64,000 nt of DNA, taken from contig NZ_JAGGOW010000117.1 in assembly GCF_018614135.1 (NCBI RefSeq), forward strand, positions 1 to 64,000, in the 5' to 3' direction. Positions 8,255 through 16,823 of the stretch are shown here, one piece after another; the first letter of the stretch is position 1, and the number at the start of each line of letters is the position of its first letter. This stretch comes from Streptomyces sp. ISL-66 (GTDB taxonomy: Bacteria; Actinomycetota; Actinomycetes; Streptomycetales; Streptomycetaceae). Position numbers and translations under genes: made by a program. Below the pieces are notes generated by a model. It made no database searches and was not told the DNA's origin. It worked only from the letters and a program-made list of their open reading frames with translations.

Positions 8255-10612
8255 GTGACCTCCTCCGCACAGCGCCGGCACAAGGGCCGCAGCCCCTACG
8301 CGAGGGCCGCCGACTACGTGGCCCTGGCCCTGATCTTCCTCCGGGACAACGTCCTGCTGACGGAGCCGCTGCGCCCGGAACACATCAAGCCGCGGCTGCT
8401 GGGCCACTGGGGCACCTGCCCGGGCATCACCACGGTGTACGCGGCCCTCAACACCCTGATCCGGGAACGCGGCGCCGACGTCCTGCTGGTCACCGGGCCG
8501 GGGCACGGCGCGCCCGCCCTCCACGCCAACCTCTGGCTGGAGGGCACCCACGAGGACCACGACCCCGCCCTGGCCAGGACCGGCTCCGGCCTGCGGGAGC
8601 TGGCGCGCCGCTACTGCGCCCCGGACGGCTTCCCGAGCCACCTCTCCCCGTCGGTGCCGGGCGTCCTCCACGAGGGCGGAGAACTGGGATACGCCCTGGC
8701 CACGGCGTTCGGCGCGGCCCTGGACGCCCCCGACCGGATCGTCGCCTGCATCGTCGGCGACGGTGAGGCGGAGGCCGGCCCCACGGCAGGGGCCTGGCAC
8801 TCGAACAAGTACCTCGACCCGGTGACCGGGGGAGCGGTCCTGCCCGTCCTGCACCTCAACGGCTTCAAGATCTCCTCGCCGACGGTCTTCGCGACGATGT
8901 CGGACGAGGAACTGAACGCCCTCTTCCGGGGCTACGGCTGGGACCCGCGCATCGTGGACGTCACCGGCGACGCGACGGGAAATCCCATGGACGCCGCCGT
9001 CCTGGACGCGCACGACGTCATCCGCGACCTCCAGGGCCGGGCCCGCACGGGTGACCGGCCGGTCCGCCCGGCCTGGCCCATGATCGTATTGCGGAGCCTC
9101 AAGGGCCAGGGAGCACCGGCCGAGGTCGAGGGCACGGCGATCGAGGGGACCTTTCACGCCCACCAGGTGCCCCTGCCGGACGTGCGCGAGGACCCCGTAC
9201 AGCTGCGGGCCCTGGAGGACTGGCTGCTCTCCTACCGGCCCCGCGAGCTGTTCGACGCGGAGGGACGGCCCGCGGCGGAGGTCCTCGCCGGACTCCCGGA
9301 GGGAGACGCACGCCTCGGAGCCCAGCCCGCCGCCAACGGCGGAAAGCTGCGCCGGCCGCTCGACCTGCCGCCGCTCGAACCCCACGCCGTCGAGGTCGGC
9401 CAGGGCCCCGGGTCGGCTACGGCGAGCCCCACCCGCGTCCTCGGCGGCTGGCTGGCCGACCTCATGCGGAGCACTGCCGTCCGCCGTGACTTCCGCATCG
9501 TCTCGCCGGACGAGCTGGCCTCGAACAAGCTCGACGCCGTCCTGGCCACCAGCGGCCGCGCGTACGTCTGGCCCGTCGAGGAGTACTCGGAGGACCTGAC
9601 CCGCTCCGGCCGGGTGATGGAGATGCTGTCCGAGCACAACTGCCAGGGCTGGCTCCAGGGCTATCTGCTCACCGGACGGCACGGTCTCTTCCCCACCTAC
9701 GAGGCCTTCGCGGCCATCGTGGACAGCATGGCCAACCAGCACGCCAAGTGGCTGAAGATGTCCCGCGAAGTCCCCTGGCGCACCCCGGTGAGCAGCCTCA
9801 CGTACCTCCTGAGCAGCGAGGGCTGGCGCCAGGAGCACAACGGATACAGCCACCAGGGCCCGGGATTCATCAACAACTTGCTGAACAGGAAGTCCACCGT
9901 CACCGGCGTTTACCTGCCGCCCGACGCCAACACCCTCCTGGTCGTCATGGAACGCCTGCTGGAGGAGACCGGCAAGATCAACGCCGTGGTCGCGGGGAAA
10001 CACGACGCCCCCCAGTGGCTCGGCCTCGATGCCGCCCGAGCCCACTGCCGGGCCGGCGCGTCCGTGTGGGAATGGGCGAGCGGCAACGGCGGCGAGGACC
10101 CGGAAGTCGTCCTCGCCTGCGCCGGAGGAATCCCCACGGTCGAGTCGCTGGCCGCCGCCGACCTCCTGCGGCGCGACCTGCCCGAAGCCCGGATCCGCTT
10201 CGTCAACGTCGTCGACCTCTGCGCACTGGCGCCCCCGGGCCGCCATCCCCACGGAATGCCGGAGGATGCGTTCCGCGGCCTGTTCGGCGACACGGCTCCG
10301 GTCGTCTTCGACTTCCACGGCTACCCCTCCGCCGTCCACCAGCTGCTCCACGGACGCCCGCACCCCGACCGGTTCCACGTCCGCGGGTACGTCGAGGAGG
10401 GCACCACGACCACCCCGTACGACCTGCTCGCACTCAACGGAACCACCCGCCACGACCTCGCCCTCACCGTGCTCAAGCACCTCGGGACGCACGCCGGCAG
10501 GTCCGCCCGGCTCGCCGACCGCTACGCGGACCACCGCGACCGGCTCCTGCGGGAACTGCGCAGCACCGGCGTGGACCCGGCGGAGATCACCGAATGGCGG
10601 TGGACGGCATGA
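8255..10612 (+). CDS. xfp: xylulose-5-phosphate/fructose-6-phosphate phosphoketolase
   Basis: This thiamine-diphosphate enzyme splits xylulose 5-phosphate (and often fructose 6-phosphate) with phosphate. The products are acetyl phosphate and glyceraldehyde 3-phosphate (or erythrose 4-phosphate). The 785-residue length matches the family (about 790-825). Visible landmarks are LGHWGTCPGI, TGPGHGAPA, GELGYALATAFGAALD, the ThDP/Mg segment IVGDGEAEAGPTAG, NGFKISSPTVFA, and in the second half SPDELASNKL, EHNCQGWLQGYLLTGRHG and SSEGWRQEHNGYSHQGPG. GTG at 8255 follows GGAG at 8243-8246. No acetate kinase gene is adjacent, so acetyl phosphate would be handled by enzymes encoded elsewhere. The enzyme is cytoplasmic. 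Confidence 0.95.
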   Translation: MTSSAQRRHKGRSPYARAADYVALALIFLRDNVLLTEPLRPEHIKPRLLGHWGTCPGITTVYAALNTLIRERGADVLLVTGPGHGAPALHANLWLEGTHEDHDPALARTGSGLRELARRYCAPDGFPSHLSPSVPGVLHEGGELGYALATAFGAALDAPDRIVACIVGDGEAEAGPTAGAWHSNKYLDPVTGGAVLPVLHLNGFKISSPTVFATMSDEELNALFRGYGWDPRIVDVTGDATGNPMDAAVLDAHDVIRDLQGRARTGDRPVRPAWPMIVLRSLKGQGAPAEVEGTAIEGTFHAHQVPLPDVREDPVQLRALEDWLLSYRPRELFDAEGRPAAEVLAGLPEGDARLGAQPAANGGKLRRPLDLPPLEPHAVEVGQGPGSATASPTRVLGGWLADLMRSTAVRRDFRIVSPDELASNKLDAVLATSGRAYVWPVEEYSEDLTRSGRVMEMLSEHNCQGWLQGYLLTGRHGLFPTYEAFAAIVDSMANQHAKWLKMSREVPWRTPVSSLTYLLSSEGWRQEHNGYSHQGPGFINNLLNRKSTVTGVYLPPDANTLLVVMERLLEETGKINAVVAGKHDAPQWLGLDAARAHCRAGASVWEWASGNGGEDPEVVLACAGGIPTVESLAAADLLRRDLPEARIRFVNVVDLCALAPPGRHPHGMPEDAFRGLFGDTAPVVFDFHGYPSAVHQLLHGRPHPDRFHVRGYVEEGTTTTPYDLLALNGTTRHDLALTVLKHLGTHAGRSARLADRYADHRDRLLRELRSTGVDPAEITEWRWTA

Positions 10613-10818
10613 CCGGCGAGGTTCTCGTTCCGCATGGTCACGGGCGCCGCGGGCGGCCCGCTCCCACGCGTCGTGGATGACCGTTCTCAGCGGGCCGGCC
10701 GCCTTCCATCCGGTGGAGATTTCGTGAAACGGCGCGTGCCTCGTCCCTGGGTGGCGGAACGTACCGGGTACGTCCCGGACGAACCGGGTCAATGGCATCC
10801 GACCACCAGGAGATGCGG

Positions 10819-11298
10819 ATGAAGCGCTTGAAGAAGCGGTTACGCACACCACAGCTGATGGGCGTCGGCGTGATGGCGCTGTTGCTCGGTCTGGTTGTTT
10901 CCCCCACCGCCCAGGCGGCGCCGGTCGCGGCCGCTGCCGCCGCGGAGTGCACCGGCAGCTGGGACGGCAAAACGTACTGGGCCCACAGTCGGGCGACGGG
11001 GCGCAGCGGGGGCGGCTACGCGCGCACGTACTGGAACGGCTCGACCAAGAAGAACTGCGTGAAGTTCTGGTCCAGCCCCTACGACGGCCTCGCCTCACAC
11101 ATCACCCTGGCGATCTTCGACGAGAGCGGCGACTACTCCATCGACCCGCCGAAGGAGCACCCCGCCAACTACCACTACTACGCGGGGCCGCTGTACACCT
11201 GGTTCGACTCCACGGGGCAGTGCATCAGCGTGAGCGGCTCGCTGGTCCGGGGCGGAGTGACCTACGACCTGGAAACCGGGCCGATCCGGTGCGGCTGA
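10819..11298 (+). CDS. small secreted protein of unknown function
   Basis: The start is placed at ATG 10819 because AGGAG (10808-10812) sits 6 bases ahead. Upstream ATGs at 10792 and 10813 have no properly spaced site. The product has about 159 residues, a Lys/Arg-rich N terminus, a hydrophobic core and AQA cleavage signal, then a roughly 120-residue mature domain. That domain is rich in Tyr, Trp and Ser and has three Cys residues (CTGSW, NCVKFW and QCISVSG) plus a terminal CG. I recognise no catalytic motif. It could be a small beta-rich extracellular protein. Confidence 0.65.
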   Translation: MKRLKKRLRTPQLMGVGVMALLLGLVVSPTAQAAPVAAAAAAECTGSWDGKTYWAHSRATGRSGGGYARTYWNGSTKKNCVKFWSSPYDGLASHITLAIFDESGDYSIDPPKEHPANYHYYAGPLYTWFDSTGQCISVSGSLVRGGVTYDLETGPIRCG

Positions 11299-11370
11299 TC
11301 CGGCGCTGCTGAACCCAGGGGTCGGCAGCGTCCCGGCCCCGACGCACGGCGGGCCCGACACCTCGGGCAG

Positions 11371-11398
11371 CTCGTCGACCGGCCTGCCGGTCGACGAG
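11371..11398. terminator. perfect 12-bp inverted repeat, terminator-like
   Basis: CTCGTCGACCGG (11371-11382) and its exact complement CCGGTCGACGAG (11387-11398) enclose a 4-base loop. It lies about 70 bp downstream of the secreted-protein gene and just before the truncated monooxygenase. It may terminate the former or be part of a lost mobile element. Confidence 0.5.
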
Positions 11399-11449
11399 GT
11401 CCGCCGGAGCCCGCTGCACGCGCGTGCCGTCGAACAGCGTGACGGGCGC

Positions 11450-12432
11450 TCCGGGGTCTGGCGGGCGGACTCACGCTGGCCCGCGTCCTCCACGTCCGCG
11501 GAATCCCGGTCACGGTCTACGAGGCGGAGTCCTCCCCGTCGGCGCGCACGCAGGGCGGGATGCTCGACATCCACGACTACAACGGTCAGCTCGCCCTCGA
11601 GACAGCCGGCCTGATGGACGAGTTCCATGCCATCGTCCTCGAAGGCCGCCAGGCGATGCGGGTCCTCGACCGGGACGGAACGGTCCTGCTCGACAAGGCC
11701 GACGACGGCACGGGCGGACGCCCCGAGGTGCAGCGAAGTGAGCTGCGCCGGATCCTCCTCGACTCGCTCCCGGCCGGCACTGTCCGGTGGGGGCGCAAGG
11801 TCACCAGCACCCGCGCCCTCGGCGAGGGCCGCCACGAGGTGACGTTCGCCGAGGGCGGCACCCTGGTCACCAGCCTGCTGGTCGGCGCGGACGGCGCCTG
11901 GTCACGGGTCCGGCCGCTGCTCTCCGCCGCCACACCCGAGTACGCCGGCACGTCGTTCGTCGAGACGTACCTGTTCCACGCCGACACCCGGCACCCTGCC
12001 GCCGCGAAGGCGGTCGGCGGCGGCATGCTGATCGCGCCCGCGCCGGGCAGGGAGATCTTCGCCCACCGGGAAAGCGGCGACACCTTGCACACCTACGTAG
12101 CACTGGCCAGGCCGCAGGAATGGTTCGACGCCATCGATTTCACCGATCCGGCAGCGGCCCGCGCGTGCATCGCGAGGGAGTTCGACGGCTGGGCGCCGGA
12201 ACTCACGGCCCTGATCACTGACGGCGACACCGGGCCGGTCCTGCGTCCCCACTACGCTCTGCCGACCGGGCACCGGTGGGACCGGGTGCCGGGGGCGACC
12301 CTGATCGGCGACGCCGCCCACCTCGCGGCCCCCAACGGCGAAGGCGCCAACCTCGCCATGCTCGACGGCGCGGAACTCGCCAAGGCCCTCGCGGCGCACC
12401 CTGACGACATCGAGGCCGCACTCACCGAGCCC
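11450..12432 (+). pseudogene. FAD-dependent monooxygenase (TetX/UbiH-like), truncated at both ends
   Basis: An uninterrupted frame encodes most of a class A flavoprotein hydroxylase. It runs from the remains of the Rossmann glycine loop (LAGGLTLARVLHVRGIPVTV) through LLVGADGAWSRVRPLL (the DG motif) to GATLIGDAAHLAAPNGEGAN (the GD motif binding the FAD ribityl chain). The first beta strand with the leading GxG is missing, and no start codon with a binding site precedes it. At the 3' end the reading frame leaves the family near 12432, against the stop of the convergent sirtuin gene, so the C-terminal helices are lost. Substrate unknown. Relatives hydroxylate aromatic antibiotics such as tetracyclines. 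Confidence 0.7.
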
Positions 12433-12435
12433 GAT

Positions 12436-13335
12436 TCAGGTCGCTGTCGGGCCGTCGACGGGAATGTGCAGTCCTGCGGCCAGGGTGGTGAGGGTCATCC
12501 CCAGGGGGAGGGCGACCCGCGTGAGGGCGTGCTGGTCGCCGCGGGTCGGGTCCTGGTTGACGATCAGAACGGGCTTTCCGGCGCGGGCTGCCTGGCGGAC
12601 GAACCGGAGACCGGACATCACGGTGAGCGAAGACCCCAGCACCAACAGCGATGTGGCCTCCCCGACCAGCTCGCGGCAGTGCTCGACCCGCGGCGGCGGA
12701 ACGGATTCGCCGAAGAACACCACATCGGGTTTGAGGACGCCGCCGCACTCCGCGCAGGGCGCCACCGAGAAGTCCTGAACCTGCTCGTCGGTGAGGTCGG
12801 CGTCGCCGTCGGGGTTCAGTCCCGCGGCTACCGGCTCGAATCCCGCATTGGCCTCCTCCAGCCGCCGGGCGAGATCGCGGCGCGCGCTGGAAGCGCCGCA
12901 GGAAAGGCAGACGACCCGGTCCAGACCTCCGTGGAGTTCCACCACGCCCTCGCTGCCGGCCCTCTGGTGCAGGCCGTCGACGTTCTGGGTGATCACACCC
13001 GAGAGCAGGCCGTGCCGACCGAACGCCGCCACCGCCCGGTGCCCGGCGTTCGGCAGGGCCCGGCCGAACGTACACCAGCCGAGATGGCTGCGCGCCCAGT
13101 ACCGGCGCCGGGCCCGGTCGCTTGCGGTGAACTCCTGGTAGGTCATCGGGGTGTGCCGGCTCAGGCTCCCGCCCTTGCCCCGGTAGTCGGGAATCCCGGA
13201 CTCCGTGGAGATGCCCGCCCCGCTGAGGATCAGGACACCGCCGACCCTCAGCGCATCGGCCAACGGCTCCGGATCGGCGGTGCCGGGTCGCAGGTCCTCG
13301 GTGGGGGTCCAGCTCAGAGTGGGGCGCATGCGCAT
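12436..13335 (-). CDS. sirtuin-type NAD-dependent protein deacylase
   Basis: This cytoplasmic enzyme removes acyl groups from lysine using NAD. ATG at 13335 gives a 299-residue protein. The frame extends upstream to 13620, but there it overlaps the chitinase promoter region and loses sirtuin similarity. Motifs include GAGISTESGIPDYRG (NAD binding), TQNVDGLHQRAG, the catalytic His in ELHGG, a zinc site made of CLSCG and CAECGG, and the NAD-binding GSSLTVMSG. A 40-residue insertion lies between the two zinc Cys pairs. The 3' end abuts the truncated monooxygenase on the opposite strand. Confidence 0.92.
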   Translation of the reverse strand: MRMRPTLSWTPTEDLRPGTADPEPLADALRVGGVLILSGAGISTESGIPDYRGKGGSLSRHTPMTYQEFTASDRARRRYWARSHLGWCTFGRALPNAGHRAVAAFGRHGLLSGVITQNVDGLHQRAGSEGVVELHGGLDRVVCLSCGASSARRDLARRLEEANAGFEPVAAGLNPDGDADLTDEQVQDFSVAPCAECGGVLKPDVVFFGESVPPPRVEHCRELVGEATSLLVLGSSLTVMSGLRFVRQAARAGKPVLIVNQDPTRGDQHALTRVALPLGMTLTTLAAGLHIPVDGPTAT

Positions 13336-13369
13336 GCCGCCAGCGTACGGAACGGGCCGGGCACGTGTT

Positions 13370-13385
13370 ATTGGTCCAGACCTAT
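13370..13385. promoter_or_regulatory. DasR-type responsive element
   Basis: ATTGGTCCAGACCTAT at 13370-13385 contains TGGTCCAGACCT, the motif known from Streptomyces chitinase promoters and matching the DasR consensus (roughly ACTGGTCTAGACCACT). It lies about 240 bp upstream of the chitinase start and just upstream of the divergent sirtuin gene. DasR represses such promoters until glucosamine phosphates accumulate. The link to this gene is inference from the motif. Confidence 0.7.
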
Positions 13386-13625
13386 TGACCCGCCACGCCG
13401 GCCCTCCTACGATCCGGTCCGGCACAGCCCCACATGTCCCCACCTCACCCGAGCCGGGCGTCACGCCCCCACGCGCCGATATGTCCCTGGCGCTCGGCGG
13501 GAAGGGAGCACAGCATGTTCCGGATGTCCCGCATGTTCCGTCGGAGGTCACGTACTCCACGTCCCTCGGGTCCCGTTCGCCCTTGCTCGGATGCCGGCCG
13601 TCTCGAAGGCGACCGGGCACCGCAC

Positions 13626-15227
13626 GTGAACCGGTCCACCCGCGCCAAGCGCGGACCGACCGTCTTGAACCGCTACCTCGCCGGGCTGAGCGCCGCTGCC
13701 GTCATCGGTGCGGGCATGGCCGTGGTCGGCTCCGTCACGGCCGGGGCTGCCACCACCAACCTGGTGGCCAACCCCGGATTCGAGAGCGGACTCTCCAGCT
13801 GGAGCTGCTCCAGCGGCTCCGGCGCGGCCGTCAGCAGTCCGGTCCACTCCGGTGCCTCCGCGCTCAAGTCCTCGCCGAGCGGCCAGGACAACGCCCAGTG
13901 CACCCAGACCATCAGCGTGCAGCCCAACTCCCCGTACACGCTGACGGCATACGTCCAAGGCAGCTACGTCTACCTGGGCGCCACCGGCGCCGGCCTCACC
14001 GGTGCCCCGTCCACCTGGACACCGAACAGCTCGTCGTACGGCCAGCTCAGCGTCGGCTTCACCACCGGGCCGAACACCACCTCGGTGACCGTCTACCTGC
14101 ACGGTTGGTACGGCCAGCCCGCGTACTACGCGGACGACGTGTCGCTCGTCGGCCCGGGCGGCGGCACCCCCACGCCGACCGCCACTCCACCGACGACCAC
14201 TCCACCGACGACCGCCCCGCCGACGACCGCCCCGCCCACTACCACCCCGCCCACCACCACCCCGCCGGACGCGACCTGCCCCACGAAGCCCAAGCCGTCG
14301 GGCAAGGTCCTCCAGGGATACTGGGAGAACTGGGACGGCGCGGTGAACGGCGTTCACCCCGGCATGGGCTGGATCCCCATCACGGACAGCCGGATCGCCG
14401 CGCACGGCTACAACGTCATCAACGCCGCCTTCCCGGTGATCCTCTCGGACGGCACCGTCCTGTGGCAGGACGGCATGGACTCCAACGTCAAGGTCGCGAC
14501 CCCCGCTGAGATGTGCCGGGCCAAGGCGGCCGGGGCGACGATCCTGATGTCGATCGGCGGCGCCACCGCGGGCATCGACCTGAACTCCAGTACGGTCGCC
14601 GACCGGTTCGTGGCGACCGTCGTCCCGATCCTCAAGAAGTACAACTTCGACGGAATCGACATCGACATCGAGACCGGCCTGTCGGGAAGCGGCAACATCA
14701 ACACGCTGTCCGCCTCCCAGGCCAACCTGGTGCGCATCATCGACGGCGTGCTGGCCCAGATGCCCGCGGGCTTCGGCCTGACGATGGCCCCCGAGACCGC
14801 GTACGTCACCGGCGGAAGCGTCACCTACGGGTCGATCTGGGGCGCCTACCTGCCGGTCATCAAGAAGTACGCCGACAACGGTCGACTGTGGTGGCTGAAC
14901 ATGCAGTACTACAACGGCAGCATGTACGGCTGCTCCGGCGACTCCTACGAGGCCGGCACCGTGCAGGGCTTCACCGCGCAGACCACGTGCCTGCACAACG
15001 GCCTGACCATCCAGGGCACCACGATCAAGGTGCCCTACGACAAGCAGGTGCCCGGCCTGCCGGCCCAGCCCGGCGCGGGCGGTGGCCACATGGCGCCGAG
15101 CCTGGTCGGCCAGTCGTGGAACGCGTTCGGCGGTTCGCTGAAGGGCCTCATGACCTGGTCGGTCAACTGGGACGGCTCAAAGGGCTGGACCTTCGGAGAG
15201 AACGTCAAGGCCCTACAGGGCCGTTGA
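13626..15227 (+). CDS. secreted GH18 chitinase with N-terminal carbohydrate-binding module
   Basis: This extracellular endo/exo-chitinase hydrolyses chitin to chito-oligosaccharides. GTG at 13626 opens a signal peptide (a twin-basic stretch, hydrophobic core, then TAGAAT). Residues of about 42-178 form a beta-sandwich carbohydrate-binding module (NLVANPGFESGLSSW ... YYADDVSLVG). Residues of about 179-215 are a Thr-Pro linker made of TPPTT units. From about 219 comes the GH18 barrel with SIGGA and the catalytic DGIDIDIE near residues 342-349, whose last Glu is the acid/base. QYYNG and the closing MTWSVNWD are also typical. The total is 533 residues. No clear ribosome binding site precedes the GTG, so a nearby alternative start is possible. 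The DasR-type site upstream suggests chitin-responsive expression. Confidence 0.9.
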   Translation: MNRSTRAKRGPTVLNRYLAGLSAAAVIGAGMAVVGSVTAGAATTNLVANPGFESGLSSWSCSSGSGAAVSSPVHSGASALKSSPSGQDNAQCTQTISVQPNSPYTLTAYVQGSYVYLGATGAGLTGAPSTWTPNSSSYGQLSVGFTTGPNTTSVTVYLHGWYGQPAYYADDVSLVGPGGGTPTPTATPPTTTPPTTAPPTTAPPTTTPPTTTPPDATCPTKPKPSGKVLQGYWENWDGAVNGVHPGMGWIPITDSRIAAHGYNVINAAFPVILSDGTVLWQDGMDSNVKVATPAEMCRAKAAGATILMSIGGATAGIDLNSSTVADRFVATVVPILKKYNFDGIDIDIETGLSGSGNINTLSASQANLVRIIDGVLAQMPAGFGLTMAPETAYVTGGSVTYGSIWGAYLPVIKKYADNGRLWWLNMQYYNGSMYGCSGDSYEAGTVQGFTAQTTCLHNGLTIQGTTIKVPYDKQVPGLPAQPGAGGGHMAPSLVGQSWNAFGGSLKGLMTWSVNWDGSKGWTFGENVKALQGR

Positions 15228-15254
15228 CGACCCTTCAGTACAGGCGACGGCCCG

Positions 15255-16283
15255 TCACGCCAGCAGGTTCACGGCGTGCTGGAACAAACCGGGGAAGCGG
15301 GCCGCGGCGGGGGTGATCAGGGGCGCCAGCCGGGGCTGGTTCCGGGCCCACAACAGGGACTTGGTCAGCAGCCTGTAGTTGCGGGAGAGCCGGCGCCACG
15401 CGCGTTCGTAGGCCTGCGGCCGGCCTTCGCGCAGGCAGCGCACCAGTTCGGCGGCGGCCGTCAGGGCGAGCGCGAGGCCCTCGCCCGTCAGGGCGTCGAC
15501 GTACCCGGCGGCGTCGCCCACGAACAGGACCCGCCCGGCCACCCGGGAGCGGGCCTGTTGGCGGAGGGGACCCGCGCCGCGGACCGGCGTCCGGGCCGCC
15601 GTGGCGAGCCGGGACGCCAACAGCGGGAAGCGGGCCAGCTGGGCGTCGTACGGGAGCTGGTCGCACGTCAGGACGGCGATCCCGACCTGGCGCGGCCCCA
15701 GCGGAGTGACGTACGCCTCGCAGCCGGCCGACCAGTGCACCTCCACCAGGTCGCTCCACGGCTCGACGCAGTAGTGGCGCCGCAGTCCGTACCGCGCCGG
15801 TCGGCGCCCGGCGGTCGGCCGCTCGTCCAGGCCGAGCGCGCGCCGGATCGGCGAGTGCAGTCCGTCCGCTGCCGCGAGGTAGCGGGCGGCCATCCCGTCC
15901 GCCGTGACGTACTCGTCGTACTGGCTCACCCTGCGAACGCGGCGGGGGAGGACCGGGATGCCGAGCTGGGCGGCCCGGGCGGCGAGCGCCTCGTGCAGCA
16001 GGGTGCGGCGCGCGCCGAGGCCGTGGCCCGCCCGGAACACGGCTTCGGCGCGCCGTTCGCCGGCGGCGTCCACGTAGCTGATGCCGCGCAGGGGCCGGCC
16101 CGGTACCTCGACGCCCAGGGCGCCCAAGGCCCGTACGGCGCCCGGCATCAGGCCCTCGCCGCAGGCCTTGTCGATGGGGGAGGGGCGCGGTTCGGCGACC
16201 ACGACGTCGAGCCCGGCGAGCGCTCCGTGGATCGCCGTGGCCAGGCCCGCCGGGCCGCCGCCGACGACGAGGAGGTCGATCAC
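15255..16283 (-). CDS. FAD-dependent hydroxylase/geranylgeranyl-reductase-like flavoprotein (srsC-like position)
   Basis: This 342-residue flavoprotein starts at GTG 16283, overlapping the stop of the upstream methyltransferase gene by GTGA, so translation is coupled. The N terminus VIDLLVVGGGPAGLATAIH is the Rossmann FAD site. KACGEGLMPGAVRAL and GRVLFVGDAAGYVDALTGEG are typical of the geranylgeranyl reductase/PHBH superfamily. As the third gene of a type III PKS-methyltransferase-flavoprotein operon, it occupies the place of SrsC in the S. griseus srs operon. There the flavoprotein hydroxylates an alkylresorcinol ether on the way to a quinone. Function by position is inference, and a reductase acting on a prenyl chain is the alternative. 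Confidence 0.75.
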   Translation of the reverse strand: MIDLLVVGGGPAGLATAIHGALAGLDVVVAEPRPSPIDKACGEGLMPGAVRALGALGVEVPGRPLRGISYVDAAGERRAEAVFRAGHGLGARRTLLHEALAARAAQLGIPVLPRRVRRVSQYDEYVTADGMAARYLAAADGLHSPIRRALGLDERPTAGRRPARYGLRRHYCVEPWSDLVEVHWSAGCEAYVTPLGPRQVGIAVLTCDQLPYDAQLARFPLLASRLATAARTPVRGAGPLRQQARSRVAGRVLFVGDAAGYVDALTGEGLALALTAAAELVRCLREGRPQAYERAWRRLSRNYRLLTKSLLWARNQPRLAPLITPAAARFPGLFQHAVNLLA

Positions 16284-16816
16284 CGGGCCGCGCCGGGGGC
16301 GGGGAGGGGGCGTGCGGGCGCCAGCGCGTCGTCCTCGCAGCGGATGCGTACGGTCAGCAGGGCGGCGTTCAACAGGGAGAAGCCCACGGCGGTCACCCAG
16401 GCGGTGTGCACCAGGGGAAGGGCCATGCCCTCGAGGGCGACCGCCAGGTAGTTGGGGTGGCGCAGGTACCGGTAGGGGCCGCGGGTGATCAGCGCAAGGC
16501 CGGGGACGATCAGCACGCGGGTGTTCCAGCGGGGGCCGAGGGCGCTGATGCACCACCACCGCAGGCCCTGGGAGGCCAGCACCAGGACCAGGGCGGGCCA
16601 GCCGAGCAGGGGCAGGAAGGGCCGGTCGGCCGCCCAGGGCTCCACGAGACAGCCGAGCAGCAGGGCCGTGTGCAGGGCGACCATCGCCGGGTAGTGCCCG
16701 GCCCCGTGTTCGAAGCCGCCCCGGGCCCGGCTCCAGGCACCGTTGCGGCGCGCCACGGCGAGTTCCGCGAACCGTTCGGCGATGACCAGCAGGACCAGCA
16801 CGGTGTACGGAGTCAT
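16280..16816 (-). CDS. isoprenylcysteine carboxyl methyltransferase-family membrane enzyme (srsB-like position)
   Basis: The product is a 178-residue protein with four to five membrane-spanning segments. It has the ICMT/YpbQ-family signature GPYRYLRHPNYLAVALEGMALP near the C terminus, where RHPNY contributes to S-adenosylmethionine binding. The gene follows the polyketide synthase by only 7 bp and overlaps the flavoprotein gene. In the srs phenolic-lipid pathway a methyltransferase of this type O-methylates the alkylresorcinol made by the type III synthase. I infer the same for this protein. The membrane location fits a lipidic substrate. Confidence 0.8.
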   Translation of the reverse strand: MTPYTVLVLLVIAERFAELAVARRNGAWSRARGGFEHGAGHYPAMVALHTALLLGCLVEPWAADRPFLPLLGWPALVLVLASQGLRWWCISALGPRWNTRVLIVPGLALITRGPYRYLRHPNYLAVALEGMALPLVHTAWVTAVGFSLLNAALLTVRIRCEDDALAPARPLPAPGAAR

Positions 16817-16823
16817 GGAGCAG

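Noticed and set aside
8078..11098. 1006-codon minus-strand open frame
   Set aside because: It is the antisense shadow of the phosphoketolase gene, which has all family motifs on the plus strand.
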